A stretch of DNA of 64,000 bases from Anaerococcus vaginimassiliensis (GTDB lineage: Bacteria; Bacillota; Clostridia; Tissierellales; Peptoniphilaceae). Below, piece by piece: positions 1 to 10,382 of the stretch. The number at the start of each line of letters is the position of its first letter. Positions within the stretch are counted from its first letter, which is position 1. The notes under the pieces are model-generated. The model did not search any database and had not been told where the DNA came from. It saw only the letters and a program-made list of their open reading frames with translations. The stretch is taken from NCBI RefSeq assembly GCF_900626155.1, contig NZ_LR130844.1, positions 744,061 to 808,060 of the forward strand, in the 5' to 3' direction. Made by a program: the position numbers and the translations under genes.

Positions 1-297
1 GCAACAAGCAAGGGTAAAGGAACTCAAGGTGCCATCAAGAGATGGAACTACGGAAGAGGTCCAGCAAGCCACGGTTCTAAATCACACAGAGTTGCAGGTG
101 CAAGAGCTGCAGGTTCAGATCCAGCAAGAGTTTTCAAAGGTAGAAAAGGTTCAGGAAAGATGGGTAACGAAAGAGTTACTATCCAAAACATTGAAGTCGT
201 TAAAGTAAATGTTGAAGATAACTACATCTTAGTTAAAGGTGGAGTTCCAGGACCTAAAGGCGGACTTGTTCAAATCAAACAAGCTATAAAAGCCTAA
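1..297 (+). CDS. rplC: 50S ribosomal protein L3, C-terminal part
   Basis: The window opens inside this gene. Frame 1 is open from base 1 to a TAA at 295-297 and encodes 98 residues. They contain the glycine-rich L3 core ([11 protein letters not shown] near the start, then GRKGSGKMG) and the typical ending [17 protein letters not shown]3 is an early-assembling 23S rRNA-binding protein near the peptidyl transferase centre. The start codon and N-terminal half lie upstream of the window. It is followed 14 bases later by rplD, the standard S10 operon order. Confidence 0.96.
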   Translation, partial: ATSKGKGTQGAIKRWNYGRGPASHGSKSHRVAGARAAGSDPARVFKGRKGSGKMGNERVTIQNIEVVKVNVEDNYILVKGGVPGPKGGLVQIKQAIKA

Positions 298-311
298 TTA
301 AGGAGGAATAA

Positions 312-935
312 ATGCCTAAAGTAGATATTTTAAACATTAAGGGAGAAAATGTTGGTTCTTTAGAGCTAAACGAAACTCTATTTAATACTGAAATAAGCGA
401 ACACACAGTTTATGAAGTAGTTAAAAACCAACTAGCAAATAAAAGACAAGGAACACAATCTGCGAAAACTCGTTCAGAGGTTCGTGGTGGTGGACGTAAA
501 CCATTTAGACAAAAAGGAACAGGACGTGCTCGTCAAGGTTCAATCAGAGCTCCTCACTACACAGGCGGTGGAGTTGTATTTGCACCAAAACCAAGAGATT
601 ATAGTTACAAAGTTCCAAAGAAACTAAGAAGAAAAGCATTATATTCAGTTCTTACATCAAAGGTTAATGACAATGAACTAATCGTACTTGAAGACTTAAA
701 CCTAGAAAATGCTAAGACTAAAGAAGCAGTTGCAGTTCTTAATGCAATCGATGCTGGCAAGAAAGCATACATCGTTACAGCTGAAAATGATAGCAATGTA
801 TATAGATCATTTAGAAATATCGAAGGTGTTGATGTTTCAGCCGCAAGCTTAATAAATGTTTATGACTTAGTAAAACACAACAAGTTAGTAATTACTAAAG
901 ATGCAGTTGCTAAACTTGAGGAGGTATTTATCTAA
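312..935 (+). CDS. rplD: 50S ribosomal protein L4
   Basis: This 207-residue protein has the L4 hallmarks: the [13 protein letters not shown] and GTGRARQGS stretch at about residues 50-75 forms the extended loop lining the exit tunnel. The AGGAGG at 301-306 fixes the ATG at 312. Its stop overlaps the rplW start by one base (TAATG), so the two are translationally coupled. In some bacteria L4 represses its own operon; its leader would lie upstream of the window. Confidence 0.98.
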   Translation: MPKVDILNIKGENVGSLELNETLFNTEISEHTVYEVVKNQLANKRQGTQSAKTRSEVRGGGRKPFRQKGTGRARQGSIRAPHYTGGGVVFAPKPRDYSYKVPKKLRRKALYSVLTSKVNDNELIVLEDLNLENAKTKEAVAVLNAIDAGKKAYIVTAENDSNVYRSFRNIEGVDVSAASLINVYDLVKHNKLVITKDAVAKLEEVFI

Positions 936-1228
936 TGAAATCACCTTACGAAATAATCAAAAGACCAATAATCACAGAAAAAAGCATGGAAATGCTTGAT
1001 GAGAACAAATACACTTTTGAAGTAGACAAGAATGCAAACAAACCAGAAATCAAAGCTGCAGTAGAAGCTATTTTTGACGGAGTTAAAGTTAAAAATGTAA
1101 GAACTATGAACTTTACTGGTAAATCTGTTAGAACAAGATACGGATACGGTAAAAGAGCTGACTGGAAAAAAGCTATCGTTACATTAACAGAAGATAGTGC
1201 AGAAATTGAATACTTCGATGGACTATAA
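935..1228 (+). CDS. rplW: 50S ribosomal protein L23
   Basis: The 97-residue product begins [17 protein letters not shown], the L23 signature. L23 sits at the tunnel exit and docks trigger factor and SRP. The start overlaps the rplD stop by one base, and a GAGGAGG at 918-924 inside rplD serves as ribosome-binding site. rplB follows after 11 bases. Confidence 0.98.
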   Translation: MKSPYEIIKRPIITEKSMEMLDENKYTFEVDKNANKPEIKAAVEAIFDGVKVKNVRTMNFTGKSVRTRYGYGKRADWKKAIVTLTEDSAEIEYFDGL

Positions 1229-1239
1229 GGAGGGTTTAA

Positions 1240-2073
1240 ATGGCTATTAGAAAATTAAAACCATCTTCAAACGGTCATAGAAATATGTCTGTTTCAACAT
1301 TCGAAGAAATAACTACAGATAGACCAGAAAAAAGTCTTACAGTTGATCTTAAATCAAAGGGTGGTAGAAATAACACAGGTAGAACAACAGTAAGATTCCG
1401 TGGCGGCGGAGTTAAGAGAAGATATAGAATAATCGACTTTAAAAGAGATAAAGATAATATCCCAGCAAGAGTTAAAACTATAGAATACGATCCAAACAGA
1501 TCAGCAAACATTGCTCTAGTAGCATATGCAGATGGAGAAAAAAGATACATCCTTGCTCCTAAAGGACTAAAAGTAGGCGATGTAATCGAATCAGGATCTG
1601 AAGCTGATATCAAAGCAGGAAACGCTCTTGAACTTAAAGATATTCCGGTAGGTACAACAATCCACAATGTAGAGCTTAAAGCAGGAAGAGGAGCAATCCT
1701 TGTAAGAAGTGCTGGAGTTGGTGCTCAACTTATGGCTAAAGAAGGAAACTTCGCAACACTTAGACTTCCTTCAGGCGAAATGAGAATGGTTCACTTAAAC
1801 TGCAAAGCTACAATAGGAGTTGTAGGAAACTCTGAACACGAACTAATTAGAGTTGGTAAAGCTGGAAAGAGCAGATATATGGGCAAGAGACCTCACGTCA
1901 GAGGATCTGTAATGAACCCTGTTGACCATCCACATGGTGGTGGTGAAGGTAGAACACCAATTGGTAGACCAAGCCCAATGACACCATGGGGTAAAAAAGC
2001 TATCGGTGTTAAGACAAGAAACACTAAAAAACAATCTGAAGCTTACATCGTAAGAAGAAGAAACGAAAAATAG
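1240..2073 (+). CDS. rplB: 50S ribosomal protein L2
   Basis: A full-length 277-residue L2 that supports peptidyl transferase assembly. The C-terminal [14 protein letters not shown] block with the conserved histidine is present, as is the basic N-terminal RNA-binding half. An AAGGAGGG lies just before the ATG. It sits in canonical order between rplW and rpsS. Confidence 0.98.
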   Translation: MAIRKLKPSSNGHRNMSVSTFEEITTDRPEKSLTVDLKSKGGRNNTGRTTVRFRGGGVKRRYRIIDFKRDKDNIPARVKTIEYDPNRSANIALVAYADGEKRYILAPKGLKVGDVIESGSEADIKAGNALELKDIPVGTTIHNVELKAGRGAILVRSAGVGAQLMAKEGNFATLRLPSGEMRMVHLNCKATIGVVGNSEHELIRVGKAGKSRYMGKRPHVRGSVMNPVDHPHGGGEGRTPIGRPSPMTPWGKKAIGVKTRNTKKQSEAYIVRRRNEK

Positions 2074-2082
2074 GGGGATATA

Positions 2083-2370
2083 ATGGCAAGATCTATTAAA
2101 AAAGGACCATTTGTCGATGATCATTTAATAAAGAAAATTGACGAATTAAATGAAAAAAATGAGAAAAAAGTTATAAGAACTTGGTCAAGACGTTCTACAA
2201 TATTCCCTGAATTTGTAGAACATACTATCGCAGTTCATGACGGTAGAAAACATGTTCCAGTATATATAACTGAAGATATGGTAGGCCACAAACTAGGTGA
2301 GTTCGTACCAACAAGAACATTCAGAGGCCACGCTAAAAAGGCTACTGAAATGAAAAGCAAATTAAGATAG
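2083..2370 (+). CDS. rpsS: 30S ribosomal protein S19
   Basis: The 95-residue protein starts [15 protein letters not shown] and contains HNGRKH-like ([12 protein letters not shown]) and GHKLGEF motifs typical of S19, the head protein that contacts S13 and the A-site finger. It lies 9 bases after rplB with a GGGGGA ribosome-binding site. Confidence 0.98.
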   Translation: MARSIKKGPFVDDHLIKKIDELNEKNEKKVIRTWSRRSTIFPEFVEHTIAVHDGRKHVPVYITEDMVGHKLGEFVPTRTFRGHAKKATEMKSKLR

Positions 2371-2380
2371 GAGAGAAACG

Positions 2381-2728
2381 ATGGAAGTTAAAGCAATAGC
2401 TAAGTATCAAAGAATTTCTCCTCTAAAAGTTCACTATATAGCAAGAGAAATCAGAGGCAAACAAGTAGATGAAGCGCTTGATATCTTAAGATTTACTAAC
2501 AAAAAAGGTGCAAGACTTCTTTCAGACGTACTAAAAAGTGCAATTGCCAATGCAGAAAACAACAATGGACTAGACAGAGCAAATCTTTATGTTAAAAAAG
2601 CATACGCAAATGACGCTCCAACTATGAAAAGATGGCACCCAAAAGCTAAAGGTGCTGCATACCCAATACTAAAAAGATCAAGTCACATTGGTGTTGTACT
2701 AGCAGATATAGAAGATACGGAGGAATAA
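2381..2728 (+). CDS. rplV: 50S ribosomal protein L22
   Basis: The 115-residue protein shows the L22 N-terminal region ([16 protein letters not shown]) and the C-terminal hairpin [18 protein letters not shown] that lines the exit tunnel near the macrolide site. The loop looks wild type, without insertion or deletion. The gene starts 10 bases after rpsS and is separated from rpsC by one base. Confidence 0.98.
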   Translation: MEVKAIAKYQRISPLKVHYIAREIRGKQVDEALDILRFTNKKGARLLSDVLKSAIANAENNNGLDRANLYVKKAYANDAPTMKRWHPKAKGAAYPILKRSSHIGVVLADIEDTEE

Positions 2729-2729
2729 G

Positions 2730-3446
2730 ATGGGCCAAAAAGTAAACCCAAAAGGATTTAGAGTAGGTGTTATCAAGGACTGGGATTCAAAATGGTTCGC
2801 AGACAAAAAAGATTTCTCAGATCTACTAGTAGAAGATTATAACATCAGAAAAATTGTAAAAAAAGAAGTATATGATGCAGGAATTGCAGATATAGAAATC
2901 GAAAGAGCAGTAAACAACCTTAAAGTTACAGTATTTGCTGGAAAACCAGGAATGGTAATTGGTAAAGGTGGTGCTGGAGTTGAAGAACTTAAGAAGAAGC
3001 TAGAAAAAGCTGCACCAGGTAAGAGAATTATCATTAACGTTGAAGAAATCAAATACCAAGACCTTTCTGCACAACTTGTAGCTGAAAATATCGCAGGCCA
3101 ACTAGAAAACAGAGTAGCTTTCAGACGTGCAATGAAACAATCAATGCAAAGAACAATGAGAGCTGGAGCTAAGGGTATCAAAACAATGGTATCAGGTAGA
3201 CTTGGCGGTGCTGATATGGCTAGAAGCGAAGGATATTCAGAAGGAACAATTCCACTTCAAACACTAAGAGCAAACATTGACTACGGATTTGCAGAAGCAG
3301 ATACAGAATATGGTAAGATCGGTTGTAAAGTTTGGATCTACAAAGGCGAAGTTCTTCCAGGAGAAAAAGCTCAAAGAGAACCAAAAATGAAACAACCTAG
3401 AAATAACAGAAGAAGAAGAAATAATAGACGTCCTAACAATAAATAA
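2730..3446 (+). CDS. rpsC: 30S ribosomal protein S3
   Basis: A 238-residue S3 with its KH domain ([19 protein letters not shown] around residues 71-90) and the [19 protein letters not shown] block. S3 forms part of the mRNA entry channel. The C-terminal tail is strongly basic, rich in Asn and Arg, as often seen in low-GC anaerobes. Its GGAGGA lies within the end of rplV. Confidence 0.98.
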   Translation: MGQKVNPKGFRVGVIKDWDSKWFADKKDFSDLLVEDYNIRKIVKKEVYDAGIADIEIERAVNNLKVTVFAGKPGMVIGKGGAGVEELKKKLEKAAPGKRIIINVEEIKYQDLSAQLVAENIAGQLENRVAFRRAMKQSMQRTMRAGAKGIKTMVSGRLGGADMARSEGYSEGTIPLQTLRANIDYGFAEADTEYGKIGCKVWIYKGEVLPGEKAQREPKMKQPRNNRRRRNNRRPNNK

Positions 3447-3483
3447 GGATATCGCTATTTAAAAGAATTAGGAGAGAATCATT

Positions 3484-3912
3484 ATGTTAATGCCTAAAAG
3501 AGTTAAATATCGTAGACAACACAGAGGCAGAATGAAGGGGTTTGCTCACAAAGGTAATGAGCTAGCTTATGGAGAATATGGTCTTCAAGCTACAGAAGCT
3601 ACATGGATGACTGCAAACCAAATCGAGGCTGCTCGTCGTGCGATGACAAGATATATAAAAAGAGGCGGAAATATTTGGATTAAAGTATTTCCAGACAAGC
3701 CAGTTTCAAAGAAACCAGCAGAAGTAAGAATGGGATCTGGTAAAGGTGCTCCAGAATATTGGGTTGCTGTAGTAAAACCAGGTAGAGTATTATTTGAGAT
3801 GAGTGGTGTTAGTGAAGAAGTTGCAAGAGAAGCTATGAGACTTGCTGCACAAAAACTTCCAATTAAGACTAAATTCATCCAAAGACTTGAAGTTACAGGT
3901 ACGGAGGAATAA
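3484..3912 (+). CDS. rplP: 50S ribosomal protein L16
   Basis: The 142-residue product starts [19 protein letters not shown], the exact Firmicutes L16 start, so the ATG at 3484 is chosen over the second ATG at 3490. L16 binds 23S rRNA near the A site. AGGAGAG lies 9 bases upstream. The 37-base gap after rpsC holds nothing else recognisable. rpmC starts 2 bases after the stop. Confidence 0.98.
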   Translation: MLMPKRVKYRRQHRGRMKGFAHKGNELAYGEYGLQATEATWMTANQIEAARRAMTRYIKRGGNIWIKVFPDKPVSKKPAEVRMGSGKGAPEYWVAVVKPGRVLFEMSGVSEEVAREAMRLAAQKLPIKTKFIQRLEVTGTEE

Positions 3913-3914
3913 GG

Positions 3915-4121
3915 ATGAAAGTAGCAGAAATCAGAAATTTATCAGACCAAGATTTAGATAAACAATTATATGATTTACAAAGTGAGCTTTTCAATCTTCG
4001 TTTTAGACTTGCAACAGGACAACTTGAAAATCCATCAGCTATAGGAACTGTTAAAAAAGATATAGCTAGAGTTAAGACAATCCAAACAGAAAGAAAGCTT
4101 AATTTAAATAGGGAGGCTTAA
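3915..4121 (+). CDS. rpmC: 50S ribosomal protein L29
   Basis: A 68-residue helical-hairpin protein starting [18 protein letters not shown], with the [16 protein letters not shown] motif of L29. L29 sits beside L23 at the tunnel exit. The ribosome-binding site GGAGGA overlaps the end of rplP, indicating coupling. Confidence 0.98.
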   Translation: MKVAEIRNLSDQDLDKQLYDLQSELFNLRFRLATGQLENPSAIGTVKKDIARVKTIQTERKLNLNREA

Positions 4122-4126
4122 GTTTC

Positions 4127-4387
4127 ATGGAAAGAAATAATAGACACATACTGAAAGGTGTTGTTGTATCTGATGCAATGGACAAGACAATATCTGTTCT
4201 AGTTGAAGAAAAGATCCAACACCCAGTATATAAAAAGAGAATTAATAGAAGCAAGAAATACAAAGCTCACGATGAACTAAATGAAGCTAAACTTGGCGAT
4301 ACAGTAGAAATAATGGAAACAAGACCACTATCTAAAACAAAAAGATGGAGACTAGTTCGCGTTAGCCAAGCGGCAGAAATTGTTTAA
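4127..4387 (+). CDS. rpsQ: 30S ribosomal protein S17
   Basis: An 86-residue OB-fold 16S rRNA-binding protein with the S17 motif [17 protein letters not shown] and the [11 protein letters not shown] ending. GGGAGG upstream is followed by a somewhat long spacer to the ATG at 4127. The gene lies between rpmC and rplN as expected. Confidence 0.98.
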   Translation: MERNNRHILKGVVVSDAMDKTISVLVEEKIQHPVYKKRINRSKKYKAHDELNEAKLGDTVEIMETRPLSKTKRWRLVRVSQAAEIV

Positions 4388-4406
4388 TTAGATATAGGAG
4401 ATTATT

Positions 4407-4775
4407 ATGATACAACAAGAAACTCGTATGAGAGTTGCAGATAACTCCGGAGCAAGAGAACTTTCAGTAGTTAAGGTTCTTGGAGGAACTGGAAGAAGAT
4501 ATGCTAATATCGGAGATGTGGTAACTTGTTCAGTTAAAAGTGCAACACCCGGAGCAGCGGTAAAAAAAGGTTCTGTAGTTAAAGCTGTTATAGTTAGAAC
4601 AAAAAGAGGTCTAAAAAGAGCTGATGGTTCAACAATTAGCTTTGATGAAAACGCAGCTGTAGTTATAAAAGATGACCTATCACCAGTAGGAACAAGAATC
4701 TTTGGACCAGTTACAAGAGAATTAAGAAGTGAAGGATTCATGAGAATCATCTCACTTGCACCGGAAGTATTATAG
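4407..4775 (+). CDS. rplN: 50S ribosomal protein L14
   Basis: The 122-residue protein starts [18 protein letters not shown], and the conserved GPVTRELR block is near the end. L14 forms intersubunit bridges with 16S rRNA. The length is exactly typical for the family. A TAGGAG motif precedes the ATG. Confidence 0.98.
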   Translation: MIQQETRMRVADNSGARELSVVKVLGGTGRRYANIGDVVTCSVKSATPGAAVKKGSVVKAVIVRTKRGLKRADGSTISFDENAAVVIKDDLSPVGTRIFGPVTRELRSEGFMRIISLAPEVL

Positions 4776-4784
4776 GAGGATTAT

Positions 4785-5093
4785 ATGCACATTAAAAAAG
4801 GCGATAAAGTCCAAGTAATATCAGGTGAATATAAAGGACATGTAGGTGAAGTTATAAAAGCCCTACCTAAAGAAAACAAAGTAATAGTTGAAGGTGCAAA
4901 CGTAAGAATCAAACACCAAAGAGCAACTCAAATGGGTGGCGAAAGCGGAAGAATCGAAAAAGAATGTCCAATCGATGCTTCTAAAGTACTTCTATATTCA
5001 GAAGAACTTAAAAAAGGTGTTAGAACTAGAGTAGAATTTGTAGACGGCAAAAAAGTTCGTGTATCTACTAAGACAGAAGAAAAATTCGACTAG
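4785..5093 (+). CDS. rplX: 50S ribosomal protein L24
   Basis: A 102-residue KOW-domain protein (KKGDKVQVISGEYKGHVGEV near the N-terminus) that initiates large-subunit assembly. An AGGAGG-type site precedes the ATG and rplE follows after 15 bases. Confidence 0.98.
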   Translation: MHIKKGDKVQVISGEYKGHVGEVIKALPKENKVIVEGANVRIKHQRATQMGGESGRIEKECPIDASKVLLYSEELKKGVRTRVEFVDGKKVRVSTKTEEKFD

Positions 5094-5108
5094 TTCAAAG
5101 GAGATATT

Positions 5109-5651
5109 ATGACAAGTAGACTTAAAGAAAAATATCAAAACGAAGTTGTTGGAAAACTTATCGAACAATTCGGTTACGAAAATGTTAACGAAGTTCCAAA
5201 ACTTACAAAAATTGTTATAAATGTAGGACTAGGTGAAGCTAAAGATAACCAAAATCTTTTAAATGCAGCTAAAGATGAACTTGCTCTAATCACAGGTCAA
5301 AGACCAATAGAAATTAAAGCAAAAAAATCAGTAGCTAACTTTAAACTAAGAGAAGGTCAAGCAATTGGTACAAAAGTTACACTAAGAAGAGAAAAAATGT
5401 ATGACTTCCTAGACAAACTTATAAACATTTCTCTACCAAGAGTTAGAGACTTTAGAGGAATCAATCCAAACAGCTTTGACGGACGTGGAAACTATTCACT
5501 AGGAATCAAAGAACAATTGATCTTCCCTGAAATCAAATATGATGATGTTGACTTCCTACACGGAATGGACATCACAGTAGTTACTACAGCAAAAACAGAC
5601 GAAGAAGCAAAAGCATTCTTACAACTAATGGGAATGCCTTTTAAGAAATAA
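5109..5651 (+). CDS. rplE: 50S ribosomal protein L5
   Basis: A 180-residue L5 with the [11 protein letters not shown] start and the [19 protein letters not shown] block that binds 5S rRNA. L5 contacts the P-site tRNA. The AAAGGAG site is followed by 6 bases and the ATG. It is followed by the zinc-type rpsN. Confidence 0.98.
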   Translation: MTSRLKEKYQNEVVGKLIEQFGYENVNEVPKLTKIVINVGLGEAKDNQNLLNAAKDELALITGQRPIEIKAKKSVANFKLREGQAIGTKVTLRREKMYDFLDKLINISLPRVRDFRGINPNSFDGRGNYSLGIKEQLIFPEIKYDDVDFLHGMDITVVTTAKTDEEAKAFLQLMGMPFKK

Positions 5652-5664
5652 CTAAGGAGCAAAA

Positions 5665-5850
5665 ATGGCTAAAAAGTCACTAAGAGCTAAACAACAAAGA
5701 AAACAAAAATTCTCCACAAGAGAATATTCAAGATGTAAACTTTGTGGAAGACCACACGGCTACTTAAGAAAATATGGAATCTGCCGTATTTGCTTTAGAG
5801 AACTTGCAAATAACGGACAAATTCCTGGAGTTAAAAAAGCAAGCTGGTAA
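5665..5850 (+). CDS. rpsN: 30S ribosomal protein S14, zinc-binding type
   Basis: A short 61-residue S14 with two CxxC pairs (CKLCGRPHG and CRICFRELA), hence the zinc-ribbon form. Many bacteria also carry a longer zinc-free paralogue for zinc starvation; none is visible here. It is tightly packed between rplE and rpsH with an AAGGAG site. Confidence 0.98.
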   Translation: MAKKSLRAKQQRKQKFSTREYSRCKLCGRPHGYLRKYGICRICFRELANNGQIPGVKKASW

Positions 5851-5869
5851 TTAAGGGGGAATAATAATT

Positions 5870-6265
5870 ATGATGACAGATCCAATAGCGGATATGCTAA
5901 CAAGAATCAGAAATGGTAACAAAGCAAACCATACAAAAGTTTCATTACCATCTTCTAATGAGAAAAAAGCTATTGCCCAAATTCTGCTTGATGAAGGCTT
6001 TATTACAGGATTTAACGTAGAAGAAGACGGCAAACAAGGTATTCTTACAATTGATTTAAAATATACTGAAAATGGTGAAAAAGTAATCTCAGGTCTAAGA
6101 AGAATTTCTAAACCAGGCCTTAGAGTTTATGTTAAAGCAAATGAAGTTCCAAAAGTACTTAACGGACTAGGAACAGCAATCATTTCAACATCAAAGGGAC
6201 TATTAACTGACCGCGCTGCAAGAAGCGAAAATGTAGGTGGCGAAGTTATTTGTTACGTATGGTAA
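5870..6265 (+). CDS. rpsH: 30S ribosomal protein S8
   Basis: A 131-residue S8 that binds 16S helix 21. The product reads [15 protein letters not shown], and the family usually begins at the second Met (5873), so the true start could be either ATG. The C-terminal block with [11 protein letters not shown] is typical. AAGGGGGA precedes it. Confidence 0.97.
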   Translation: MMTDPIADMLTRIRNGNKANHTKVSLPSSNEKKAIAQILLDEGFITGFNVEEDGKQGILTIDLKYTENGEKVISGLRRISKPGLRVYVKANEVPKVLNGLGTAIISTSKGLLTDRAARSENVGGEVICYVW

Positions 6266-6275
6266 GGAGATATAT

Positions 6276-6815
6276 ATGTCAAGAATAGGAAAACTTCCAA
6301 TTGAAATACCTTCTGGAGTAACAATAGAAATAAACGACCGTACAGTTGTTGTAAAAGGACCAAAAGGCGAAGATAGCCTTGAAGTTTCAAAAGGTGTAGA
6401 ACTAGAATTAGCTGAAAACGAACTTTTAGTTAAAATTCCAGAAAACTACACAAAAGCACAAAACATAGACCACGGTCTATACAGATCTCTAATTAACAAT
6501 ATGGTAGTTGGAGTATCAGAAGGATATGAAAAAACACTTCAAATCGAAGGTACAGGTTACAGAGCTATGAAACAAGGTAACAACCTAGTAATGAACTTAG
6601 GTTTCTCACACCAAGTAACAATGGCTGACCCTGAAGGAATCGAAGTAGAAGTACCAAATGATAGAACAATTGTAGTTAAAGGATTTAACAAACAATTGGT
6701 TGGTCAACATGCAGCAAACATCAGAAACTGGAGAAAACCAGAACCATACAAAGGTAAAGGTATCAGATACGTTGATGAGCATGTTAGACGTAAAGTTGGT
6801 AAAACAGGTAAGTAG
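6276..6815 (+). CDS. rplF: 50S ribosomal protein L6
   Basis: A 179-residue L6 with two homologous domains. The frame is open from 6237, but the start chosen is the ATG at 6276: it follows AAGGAGA (6264-6270) and begins MSRIGKLPIEIP like all L6 proteins. L6 contacts the sarcin-ricin region. The C-terminal EPYKGKGIRYVDE motif is intact. Confidence 0.97.
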   Translation: MSRIGKLPIEIPSGVTIEINDRTVVVKGPKGEDSLEVSKGVELELAENELLVKIPENYTKAQNIDHGLYRSLINNMVVGVSEGYEKTLQIEGTGYRAMKQGNNLVMNLGFSHQVTMADPEGIEVEVPNDRTIVVKGFNKQLVGQHAANIRNWRKPEPYKGKGIRYVDEHVRRKVGKTGK

Positions 6816-6824
6816 GAGATAGTA

Positions 6825-7190
6825 ATGGCTAAAAAAACTAAACAAGAAAGACTTTTAACTCGTAAAAAAAGAGTAAGAGCTAAAATAAGTGGTACTCCTC
6901 AAAAACCAAGACTAAGTGTTTATAAATCAAACGCTAATATTTACGCTCAAGCAATTGATGATGTAAATGGTGTAACACTTGCAAGTGCAAATACCTTACA
7001 AGAATCAGTTTCAAATGGAGCTAAAAATAACGCTAATGTTGAAGCTGCTAAAAAAGTTGGCGAAGCAATAGCAAAAGCTTTAAGTGAAAAGGGAATCGAA
7101 GAAGTAGTATTCGACAGAAATGGTTACCTATACCACGGAAAAGTTAAGGCTATCGCTGAAGCAGCAAGAGAAGCTGGTCTTAAATTTTAA
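6825..7190 (+). CDS. rplR: 50S ribosomal protein L18
   Basis: A 121-residue 5S rRNA-binding protein with the basic N-terminus and [19 protein letters not shown], and the closing [20 protein letters not shown] motif of L18. It is in standard spc-operon position between rplF and rpsE. Confidence 0.98.
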   Translation: MAKKTKQERLLTRKKRVRAKISGTPQKPRLSVYKSNANIYAQAIDDVNGVTLASANTLQESVSNGAKNNANVEAAKKVGEAIAKALSEKGIEEVVFDRNGYLYHGKVKAIAEAAREAGLKF

Positions 7191-7205
7191 TTGGGGAGGT
7201 ATTAG

Positions 7206-7715
7206 ATGAATTATTTATTAAGAAGCGAAGTAGAAAAACTAAACCTCGAAGATAGAGTAGTAGCGATTAACAGAGTTGCTAAAACTGTAAAAGGTGGACG
7301 TAACATCAGATTTTCAGCACTAGTAGTTGTTGGAAATGGAAATGGTTATGTTGGAATCGGAACAGGTAAAGCTACAGAAGTACCAGAAGCTATTAGAAAA
7401 GCTAGTGAAGATGCTAAAAAACACATGATCAATGTGCCATTAGTTGGAACAACAATCCCACACAGAATCCACGGACACAAAGGAAGCGGTAAGGTTCTAT
7501 TAATGCCTGCAACAGAAGGTACTGGAGTCATCGCTGGTGGTCCAGTTCGTGCAATCTGTGAACTAGCAGGATATAAAGATATTAGGGCTAAGAACTTAGG
7601 TTCATCAAACCCAAGAAATATTATCAATGCATGTATGGAAGCATTCGCTAACATGAAAACTGTAGAAGAAGTTGCAAAACTTCGTGGTAAATCGGTAGAA
7701 GAATTTGATTATTAA
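7206..7715 (+). CDS. rpsE: 30S ribosomal protein S5
   Basis: A 169-residue S5 with the double-stranded RNA-binding N-terminal domain ([20 protein letters not shown]) and the C-terminal [15 protein letters not shown] motif. S5 affects decoding accuracy and mRNA unwinding. GGGGAGG lies before the ATG. Confidence 0.98.
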   Translation: MNYLLRSEVEKLNLEDRVVAINRVAKTVKGGRNIRFSALVVVGNGNGYVGIGTGKATEVPEAIRKASEDAKKHMINVPLVGTTIPHRIHGHKGSGKVLLMPATEGTGVIAGGPVRAICELAGYKDIRAKNLGSSNPRNIINACMEAFANMKTVEEVAKLRGKSVEEFDY

Positions 7716-7725
7716 GGAGAGTAAA

Positions 7726-7908
7726 ATGGCAAAACTTGAAATCACATTAAAGAAATCTTTTATCGGTAAAAAAGATGGACAAATTGCAACATGTAAAGCT
7801 CTAGGCCTAAAAAAAATTGGCCAAAGCGTTGTAAGAGAAGATAATAAAGCAACCAGAGGAATGATCAAAAAAGTTTCATTCATGGTTGATGTAAATGAAT
7901 TAAACTAA
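7726..7908 (+). CDS. rpmD: 50S ribosomal protein L30
   Basis: A 60-residue protein with the L30 motif [27 protein letters not shown] split around the loop. The frame is open from 7705, but the ATG at 7726 follows AAGGAGAG directly and gives the standard start [11 protein letters not shown]. It sits between rpsE and rplO as usual. Confidence 0.97.
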   Translation: MAKLEITLKKSFIGKKDGQIATCKALGLKKIGQSVVREDNKATRGMIKKVSFMVDVNELN

Positions 7909-7918
7909 GGGGTGTAAG

Positions 7919-8398
7919 ATGAAACTACATGAATTACAACCTAATGCGAAGTTAAAAAAAGCTAAAAGAAAAGGTAGAGGTCCAGGTTCAGGAAACGGTA
8001 CTCGTGCAGGTCGTGGACAAGACGGACAAAACTCAAGAAGCGGTGGTGGAGTAAGACCAGGCTTCGAGGGTGGTCAAATGCCTCTATACAGAAGACTTCC
8101 AAAAAGAGGTTTTAAAAACATCAACAGAAAGATTTATGAAACAATCAACGTTGAAACATTAAATGCTTTCGAAGATGGAACAGAAATAACACCAGAACTA
8201 TTATTTGCAAACAAATTCTTAAACGAGAACAAAGCAAAAGCTGGAGTTAAAATCCTAGGTGATGGAGAACTTAACAAAAAGCTTACAGTAAAAGCTCACA
8301 AATTCACAAAATCAGCTGTAGAAAAAATCGAAAATGCTGGCGGCACTATCGAAGTAATCGAAGCTAAAAAATGGGTAAAACCATCAAAAAAAGCTTAA
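7919..8398 (+). CDS. rplO: 50S ribosomal protein L15
   Basis: A 159-residue L15, starting [18 protein letters not shown], with the long glycine-rich N-terminal extension [19 protein letters not shown] that threads into 23S rRNA. It is followed 18 bases later by secY, as in most Firmicutes. Confidence 0.97.
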   Translation: MKLHELQPNAKLKKAKRKGRGPGSGNGTRAGRGQDGQNSRSGGGVRPGFEGGQMPLYRRLPKRGFKNINRKIYETINVETLNAFEDGTEITPELLFANKFLNENKAKAGVKILGDGELNKKLTVKAHKFTKSAVEKIENAGGTIEVIEAKKWVKPSKKA

Positions 8399-8416
8399 CA
8401 GAAAGCATGGTGAGCA

Positions 8417-9691
8417 ATGCTAGAAATAATTAAAAAAGCAGCAAAAGAAGAGGAAATCAGAAAAAGATTTTATTTCACTCTTCTAATGCTAGTCGTATAC
8501 AGACTGGGAAATAATATTCCTATACCATTTATAGATACAAAAGCACTAGCAGATGCATATCAAAATATTCAAGGAACTCTTGTTGACTACCTAAACATGT
8601 TAACAGGAGGTGGACTATCCACACTTTCAATCTTTGCTCTAGGTGTACAACCATACATCACAGCTTCAATTGTAATGCAACTTTTAACAGTTGTAATTCC
8701 AAGACTTGAAGAGCTTTCAAGAGAAGGAGAGCAAGGAAGAAAAACAATTCAAAAATATACAAGATATGTAACAATTGCACTAGCTATATTCCAAGCAGTA
8801 GCAATAACAAACGGACTTTATGGAGCAGCCCTATCATCTGCGACTGGATTCCAAAAGGTTGTAATGAACATAGTCCTAATCGGTGGCACTATGTTTGTAA
8901 CATGGATGGGTGAAACCATCACTGAAAAAGGTTTGGGAAATGGTACAAGTCTTATAATCTTTATGGGTATCATTGCATCATTCCCAAGAACAATAGCTAG
9001 ATGGCAACAAGGCCTCCACTATGACACAACAAGTATTCTATCAATCATAATAATGGCAATAATTGTTGTACTAATAGTGTTTGCTGTAGTTGAAATATCT
9101 GAGGGAGAAAGAAAAGTACCAATCCAATATGCTAAAAGAGTAGTTGGACGTAAGATGTACGGTGGTCAATCAACCCACATTCCAATCAAGGTTAACATGG
9201 GTGGAGTAATGCCAATAATCTTTGCATCAGCAGTACTTGCTATACCATCAACCGTTTCACTATTTTTCGGTGGCAACGGAGAAAGTTCAATAGCAAACTT
9301 CTTCCAAAACTCAAACTTTGGATTTGCAGTATATCTAATAATCCAATCTATATTAATCCTAGTATTTGCTTATTTCTACAACCAAATTCAATTTAACACT
9401 GTAGAATATGCAAAACAACTTCAACAAAACGGGGGATTTGTCCCTGGAATAAGACCTGGAAAACCAACTAGTGATTTCCTAGCTAATGTATCAACAAAGA
9501 TTACATTTATAGGCTCAATCGCACTGGCACTATTGACCATAGTTCCAGCAATTGCATCAAGAATTTTAGGACTTCAAATCTCATTCGGTGGTTCATCAGT
9601 AATCATCGTCGTAGGAGTTATAATTGAAACAATCAAACAAATTGAAGCAATGATGACAATGAAACAATACAAAGGATTTTTAAACAGGTAA
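8417..9691 (+). CDS. secY: Protein translocase subunit SecY
   Basis: A 424-residue polytopic membrane protein forming the SecYEG export channel. It shows the SecY family start (IIKKAAKEEEIRKR), hydrophobic stretches consistent with ten transmembrane segments, and the conserved NNGGFVPGIRPGKPT-like loop (QNGGFVPGIRPGKPTSDFL) of the cytosolic C5 region. It would export the large surface proteins encoded downstream. A GGTGAG-type site precedes the ATG; adk starts 3 bases after the stop. Confidence 0.98.
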   Translation: MLEIIKKAAKEEEIRKRFYFTLLMLVVYRLGNNIPIPFIDTKALADAYQNIQGTLVDYLNMLTGGGLSTLSIFALGVQPYITASIVMQLLTVVIPRLEELSREGEQGRKTIQKYTRYVTIALAIFQAVAITNGLYGAALSSATGFQKVVMNIVLIGGTMFVTWMGETITEKGLGNGTSLIIFMGIIASFPRTIARWQQGLHYDTTSILSIIIMAIIVVLIVFAVVEISEGERKVPIQYAKRVVGRKMYGGQSTHIPIKVNMGGVMPIIFASAVLAIPSTVSLFFGGNGESSIANFFQNSNFGFAVYLIIQSILILVFAYFYNQIQFNTVEYAKQLQQNGGFVPGIRPGKPTSDFLANVSTKITFIGSIALALLTIVPAIASRILGLQISFGGSSVIIVVGVIIETIKQIEAMMTMKQYKGFLNR

Positions 9692-9694
9692 GAG

Positions 9695-10351
9695 ATGAAT
9701 ATTATTTTATTAGGCCCACCAGGAGCTGGTAAGGGTACACTATCAAATAAGATCATAGACAAAAAAGAAGCAGTTCAGATAGCTACTGGAGATATATTTA
9801 GATATAATATCTCCAATGAAACTGAACTAGGACTAAAGGCTAAGTCCTACATGGACAAGGGCGATCTTGTACCAGATGAATTAACAATTGATCTGGTATG
9901 GGATGCTTTCGACAAGCACAAAGACGAAAGTAAAGAAGGAAAGATCATTCTTTTTGATGGATTTCCAAGAAACATTGAACAAGCAAAAGCGCTTGATTTA
10001 GGAATGGAAGAAAGAAATCAAAAAATAGATCATGTCGTATATTTTAATGTAGACGAAGAAATTCTAATACAAAGAATAACTGGTAGAAGGGTTTGTACAA
10101 ACTGTGGCGCAACCTTCCATGTAACAAACAATCCTCCTAAGAAAGAAGGAATTTGTGATAAATGCGGAAGTGAGCTTATCCAAAGAAATGATGATAACGA
10201 AGACACAGTTAAAAACAGAATTGATGTTTACAACGCTCACACATCTGTGCTCATTGATTACTACAAGGAAAAAGGTATATTATTTAGTATTGATGGCACA
10301 AATTCTCCAGATGAAGTTTTTGAAGAATTTCTAGATAAATTAGGAGAATAA
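9695..10351 (+). CDS. adk: Adenylate kinase, zinc-lid type
   Basis: A 218-residue kinase interconverting ATP, AMP and ADP. The P-loop GPPGAGKGT is at residues 7-15, the AMP-binding FDGFPRN block is near residue 88, and the LID domain carries two cysteine pairs, CTNCG and CDKCG (about residues 133-155), which bind structural zinc. The start has only a weak ribosome-binding site and lies 3 bases after secY, so coupled translation is likely. The map gene that often follows adk is absent. Confidence 0.98.
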   Translation: MNIILLGPPGAGKGTLSNKIIDKKEAVQIATGDIFRYNISNETELGLKAKSYMDKGDLVPDELTIDLVWDAFDKHKDESKEGKIILFDGFPRNIEQAKALDLGMEERNQKIDHVVYFNVDEEILIQRITGRRVCTNCGATFHVTNNPPKKEGICDKCGSELIQRNDDNEDTVKNRIDVYNAHTSVLIDYYKEKGILFSIDGTNSPDEVFEEFLDKLGE

Positions 10352-10382
10352 TTCTAATTTATGCAAATAAGAAGGAAAGCGG